9,784 nt of DNA from CAZLLV01 sp964560325 (GTDB taxonomy: Bacteria; Acidobacteriota; Thermoanaerobaculia; Multivoradales; DATKCC01), in assembly GCA_964560325.1 (NCBI GenBank), contig CAZLLV010000030.1, positions 1 through 9,784 on the forward strand, given 5' to 3'. The notes under the pieces were generated by a model. That model did no database searches. It had not been told where the DNA came from and saw only the letters and a program-made list of their open reading frames with translations. Below, in pieces: positions 5,864 to 9,784 of this stretch (its first letter is position 1; each line of letters opens with the position of its first letter). Both the position numbers and the translations under genes were made by a program.

Positions 5864-8800
5864 GCGACGAAGCACGCGACCCGCCGACCGGCCGCGACCC
5901 GGAGCCCGAGACGAGCCCGCCGCCCGAGCGCTCGCGCCGGCGCCGGCTGCTGCGCCGGGGCGCCGCGGCGCTCCTCCTCGTCGCCCTCGTCCTCGCCGGC
6001 TTCCTCGGGTTCGTCCTCGGCACCGAGCCGGGCGCGCGCTGGCTCTTCACTCGTCTCGGCGCGCTCCTGCCCGGGGAGCTCGAGGTCGCCGACCTCGACG
6101 GACCGGTCCGTGGGCCGCTGACCGTCCACGGCCTGCGGTACAAGACCGATTCGATGGACGTGACGATCGAGCGGGTCTTCCTCGACTGGCGCCTGCGCGA
6201 GCTGTTCGGCAAGCGCCTCGACATCCACCGGCTCGAGGCCGACGGCGTCGACGTGGTGACGATGCCCGGGCCGGAGGAGCCGGAGCGCGGGCCGCTGCCC
6301 GACGTCAACCTGCGGTTCAACGTGATCGTGCGGGACGCGCGGGTGCGCGACGTCGAGATCCGGAGCCTCGACGGGCTCCGAGAGGCGGCGGCGTCCGGCG
6401 AGGCCGAGGTGGCCGAGCCGTTCGTGATCGACGCGATCGACCTCGCGACCACGGCGCGCGGCGGGCTGGTCGACGTCGAGACGCTCAGGCTCCGCTCGCC
6501 CGACCTCGACCTCGACGCCACCGGCACGCTGCGGCCTCAGGGTGCGTACGACGTCGACCTCGAAGCCCGGTGGGTCTACCGGGGCGGCGACCTGCCGACC
6601 TTTGCCGGCGGCGGCACTCTGACCGGCACCCTCGAAGCGCTGCGGGTGCGCCAGGAGCTCTCGCAGCCGTTCGCCGTGCGGCTCGACGCGCTCCTCGGCG
6701 ATCCGCTCTACGACCTGTCGTTCGAGGCGGAGCTCGCGGCCGACGGCGTGCGGACGACGGTGATCGACCCCGCGTGGCCGGCGGTCACCGCCGATCTGCG
6801 GCTGGCGGCCGAGGGGACGCTCGAAGCGTTCGCGGTGCGCGGCACGGTCGACGCCGACAGCGCCGACCACGGGCGCCTGCGAACGGCGCTCGACGTCGCC
6901 CTCGACCTGGCCGGCGACCCGGGCGAGGCGACGGAGATCGAGGTGCGCGAGCTGATCGCCACCCGGCCGGGCACGTCGACGCGGGTGCGCCTGGAGGGCG
7001 GCGTGACGCTGCCGGCGGCCGGCGCGGAAGGGGCGGAGGCAGGGGGCGAGGGCGCTCCGATCCGCTTCGACCTCGCGGCCGTTTGGCGGGACTTCGCCTG
7101 GCCGCTCGACGGCGAGCCGGCGGTCTCCTCGGCGCGCGGCCAGGCGCAGGTCGCCGGCACGGTCGACGACTACCGGCTGCGCGCCGAGGCCGCGGTCTCG
7201 GCCGGCGCCCTCGACGCGCTCGGTCCGCTCGGCACCTGGCGCGTCGAAGGGCGGGGGGACGCGGAGCACTTCGAGCTGGCGTCGCTCGCCGGCGACCTCT
7301 TGCGCGGCCGCCTCTCCGGCTCCGGCCGGGTCACCTGGGAGCCGCGCGTCTCCTGGCGCCTCGATCTCGCCGGCCGGGGGATCGACCCGTCCGTGCTCGC
7401 CGCCGACTACCCCGGATCGCTCGATTTCCGCGCTTCGACGGCCGGGCACCTGCCGGAGACGCCCGAGGGCCAGGACGCGGCGCCGGTCGGCCGGGTCGAG
7501 CTCGCGCGCCTCGACGGGACGCTTCGCGGAGAGCCGGTCTCCGCCCGCGGCACGATCGAGATGGCGGAGGGCGTCTACCGCGTCGCCCCGTTCCGGGTCA
7601 CCTGGGCCGAGAACCGGCTGACGGCGCGCGGCACGGTGGGGGAGAGGTACGGCCTGGAGCTTCGCCTCGACGCTCCGAACCTCGCCGTCGCGCTCCCGGA
7701 CGCCGCCGGCACCCTGACCGCGGAGGCCACGGTCACCGGTCCGGCCGACGCCCCGCGGATCGATCTCGTGGCGCGGGGCGAATCGATCGCGTACGGCGAC
7801 CTCCTGGCGGGCGGCCTCGATCTCGACGCGCTCGTCGACCTGGGGACCGACGGGCCGATCGAGCTCGACCTGGTCGCCACCGGCGTCGACCTCGGGGCGG
7901 TCGAGGCCGACCGGATGACGCTCGCCGGCTCCGGCACCCGGGCGGAGCACACCGTCACGCTCGACCTGTTCCCGGAGGACGACGGCCCGGCGGCGGCGCG
8001 CCTGGCGCTCGCGGGGGGCCTCGCTGCGTCCGGAACGGGCGGCGGGGACGAGCTCGCCTGGCGGGGCCGGATCACTCGCCTCGACCTCGACGCCGACCGT
8101 GCGCAGACTCTCGGCGGATCGACCGGCGACGGGGTCCGCGACCTGCCGGCGCTCGGCACGTGGAGCCTGGAAGCCCCCGCCGCGCTCGCCGCGTCGGCCG
8201 GATCGGTCGATCTCGACGGCTTCTGCTGGTCGGGCCGCGGGCGGATCTGCGCCGAGGGCGCGTGGCGCTCCGGCAGCGGATGGAACGTCGACGCCACGCT
8301 CTCCGACGTGCCGCTCGCGCTCGCCGGCTCGTTCCTGCCCCCCGACGTGGAGATCAGCGGCGACCTCGACGGGGTGGTCACCGCGCGGGCGGACGCCGGC
8401 GGCCGGCTGACCGGCGAGGCACGGCTGGTTCCGGGCCCCGGGGTGCTCGTCTATCCGGCGGCGAGCGAGCGCGAGCAGCGGCTGCGCTACGAGCGGGGCG
8501 AGCTGAACGCCACCGCCGGCCCCGAGGGTGTCACCGCCGACCTCGGGCTGGTGCTGGTCGACGTCGGCCGGATCGAGGGGCACCTGGAGCTGCCCGGCTA
8601 CGGCGTGTTGGGCGCCCCCGCCGAGAGCCAGCCGGTGCGCGGCCGGCTCACCGCGGAGATCGCCGACCTGTCGTTCGTCCAGGCGCTGGTCGACGGGGTG
8701 ACCGGCGTCGGCGGCCGGCTCGACGCCGATCTCACGGTCTCCGGCACGCTGGCCGCGCCCGAGGTGCGCGGCGAGGCGGTGCTCGCCGACGGGCGCGCCG

Positions 8801-9784
8801 ACTACCCCGAGCACGGGCTCGAGCTGCGCGAGATCGAGCTGGTGGCGCGCGGGGTCGGGCGGGAGCCGATCACGCTCGACGGCAGCCTCACCTCGGGCGG
8901 CGGCACGCTCCGGATCGACGGCCGCGTGCCGCTCGCGCCGAGCCTGGAGACGCCGGCCCGGCTGACGGTCTCCGGGCGCTCGGTCGAGGTGATCGACACC
9001 GAGGAGATCCGCGCCCTCGCGAGCCCCGACCTGACGCTCGTCTACGACGGCTCCCTCGCGCGGGTGACCGGCGAGGTGCTGGTGCCGGAGGCGGAGGTCG
9101 AGATCGAGCGGCGCGGCGAGGGCGGAGCGGTGGCCGCCTCGGACGACGTGGTCTTCGTCGGCCCGGACGGTGCCGAGCCGGCCGACTCGGGCGGCCTCGA
9201 GATCGCCGCCCGCGTGCGGGTGATCCTGGGCGACGACGTGGAGGTCGACGTGCTCGGGCTCCGTGCCGAGCCGGAGGGGAGCCTGCTGCTGGTCGAGGAG
9301 CCGGGGCGCCCGACCTCGGCGACCGGCGAGCTGGTCCTCGACGAGGGGACCTTCCAGGCCTACGGCCAGGATCTGACCATCGAGCGCGGGCGGCTGATCT
9401 TCGCCGGCCCGATCACCGAGCCGGCGCTCGATCTGCGGGCGTACCGGCGAGCCGACGACGGCACCGTCGCCGGCCTGGAGGCGACCGGCACCTTGGCGCA
9501 GCCGGTGGTCACGCTCTGGTCCGAGCCGCCGATGGCGCAGAGCGACCAGCTCTCCTACCTGCTCCTCGGCCGCCCGCTCGACCAGGCGGGAGAGTCGGAC
9601 GGCAGCCTGCTCGCCAACGCAGCGACCTCGCTCGGCATCAAGGGCGGCAACCTGTTGGGCGAGCGCCTCGCCGCCCGCTTCGGCCTGGAAGAGGCGCGGA
9701 TCGAGACCGACGACGGCCTGGAGGAGGCGTCGCTCGTGCTCGGCAAGTACCTCTCGCCGCGCCTCTTCGTCGGCTACGGCATCG
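5860..9784 (+). CDS. tamB: TamB, translocation and assembly module inner-membrane/periplasm-spanning subunit; 3' end cut by window
   Basis: An uninterrupted frame of 1308 codons starts at the TTG at 5860 and runs off the window (E. coli TamB is 1259). A Pro/Glu/Arg-rich cytoplasmic tail (1-33) leads into one membrane anchor (about 34-54). Then comes the TamB-typical LLPGELEVADLDGPVRGPL block (69-87) and a long run of beta-rich repeats with alternating hydrophobic residues, as in the AsmA-like/TamB bridge proteins that span the periplasm. The C-terminal TamB (DUF490) domain covers roughly the last 400 residues, with SDQLSYLLLGRPLDQAG and, at the edge, LGKYLSPRLFVGYGI; some tens of residues are probably missing. 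Only two cysteines were seen, Cys789 and Cys797, within one short segment, suggesting a disulfide. TamB docks on TamA and is thought to guide phospholipids or barrel substrates. The TTG start overlaps the tamA stop (TTGA) without a clear Shine-Dalgarno, indicating translational coupling. No other start lies near. Confidence 0.94.
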   Translation, partial: MSDEARDPPTGRDPEPETSPPPERSRRRRLLRRGAAALLLVALVLAGFLGFVLGTEPGARWLFTRLGALLPGELEVADLDGPVRGPLTVHGLRYKTDSMDVTIERVFLDWRLRELFGKRLDIHRLEADGVDVVTMPGPEEPERGPLPDVNLRFNVIVRDARVRDVEIRSLDGLREAAASGEAEVAEPFVIDAIDLATTARGGLVDVETLRLRSPDLDLDATGTLRPQGAYDVDLEARWVYRGGDLPTFAGGGTLTGTLEALRVRQELSQPFAVRLDALLGDPLYDLSFEAELAADGVRTTVIDPAWPAVTADLRLAAEGTLEAFAVRGTVDADSADHGRLRTALDVALDLAGDPGEATEIEVRELIATRPGTSTRVRLEGGVTLPAAGAEGAEAGGEGAPIRFDLAAVWRDFAWPLDGEPAVSSARGQAQVAGTVDDYRLRAEAAVSAGALDALGPLGTWRVEGRGDAEHFELASLAGDLLRGRLSGSGRVTWEPRVSWRLDLAGRGIDPSVLAADYPGSLDFRASTAGHLPETPEGQDAAPVGRVELARLDGTLRGEPVSARGTIEMAEGVYRVAPFRVTWAENRLTARGTVGERYGLELRLDAPNLAVALPDAAGTLTAEATVTGPADAPRIDLVARGESIAYGDLLAGGLDLDALVDLGTDGPIELDLVATGVDLGAVEADRMTLAGSGTRAEHTVTLDLFPEDDGPAAARLALAGGLAASGTGGGDELAWRGRITRLDLDADRAQTLGGSTGDGVRDLPALGTWSLEAPAALAASAGSVDLDGFCWSGRGRICAEGAWRSGSGWNVDATLSDVPLALAGSFLPPDVEISGDLDGVVTARADAGGRLTGEARLVPGPGVLVYPAASEREQRLRYERGELNATAGPEGVTADLGLVLVDVGRIEGHLELPGYGVLGAPAESQPVRGRLTAEIADLSFVQALVDGVTGVGGRLDADLTVSGTLAAPEVRGEAVLADGRADYPEHGLELREIELVARGVGREPITLDGSLTSGGGTLRIDGRVPLAPSLETPARLTVSGRSVEVIDTEEIRALASPDLTLVYDGSLARVTGEVLVPEAEVEIERRGEGGAVAASDDVVFVGPDGAEPADSGGLEIAARVRVILGDDVEVDVLGLRAEPEGSLLLVEEPGRPTSATGELVLDEGTFQAYGQDLTIERGRLIFAGPITEPALDLRAYRRADDGTVAGLEATGTLAQPVVTLWSEPPMAQSDQLSYLLLGRPLDQAGESDGSLLANAATSLGIKGGNLLGERLAARFGLEEARIETDDGLEEASLVLGKYLSPRLFVGYGI

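Noticed and set aside
2411..5875. A 1154-codon open frame on the minus strand, antisense to the TPR gene and tamA
   Set aside because: Its translation is low-complexity (rich in R, G, V, E, L, A), it has no recognisable domain, and it lies opposite two well-supported genes. In such GC-rich DNA the antisense frame rarely meets stops because TTA, CTA and TCA codons are avoided on the coding strand.
5692..8814. A 1040-codon open frame on the minus strand, antisense to tamB
   Set aside because: It is the same kind of codon-bias shadow: composition-driven repeats of VD, RP and AG, and an opposite strand that encodes an unmistakable TamB.

Overview
The window is very G+C-rich (by eye about 70%), and the third codon positions of its genes are almost all G or C. 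It encodes an outer-membrane TamA and its inner-membrane partner TamB, so the organism is a Gram-negative-type (diderm) bacterium. The TPR protein with a short cysteine-bearing N-terminus, preceded by a tiny secreted peptide gene, recalls high-GC Acidobacteriota such as the Thermoanaerobaculia. That placement is an inference from style, not from a marker gene. No tRNA, rRNA, CRISPR array, insertion sequence or phage gene was seen.

Left part (1-2230, minus strand): one large gene, cut by the window start, for the molybdopterin-binding subunit of a xanthine dehydrogenase-family hydroxylase. Its motifs most resemble the alpha subunit of 4-hydroxybenzoyl-CoA reductase. It has a strong ribosome site and a TATGAT -10 box. 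Its FeS and FAD partners would lie outside the window.

Middle part (2231-3960, plus strand): a 152-base divergent intergenic region, then a 57-codon gene for a small secreted peptide (2383-2556), then a strong hairpin (2584-2616). Directly behind the hairpin are an extended -10 promoter and a 416-residue TPR-type protein (2660-3910) with an N-terminal CxxC. A second hairpin follows its stop codon. The peptide/TPR pair is the least explained part of the window.

Right part (about 4058-9784, plus strand): tamA followed by tamB. The two overlap by four bases (TTGA), so tamB appears to use a TTG start and to be translationally coupled to tamA. TamB runs off the right edge close to its C-terminus. 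Together they would form the translocation and assembly module, an envelope-spanning machine linked to outer-membrane protein assembly and phospholipid transport.

Long open frames antisense to the TPR, tam and molybdoenzyme genes (for example 2411-5875 and 5692-8814 minus, 815-2296 plus) are codon-bias shadows and are not annotated. Apart from the recognisable enzyme and Tam families, I see no clear evidence of a dramatic new system. The peptide plus TPR pair is the best candidate for something undescribed.
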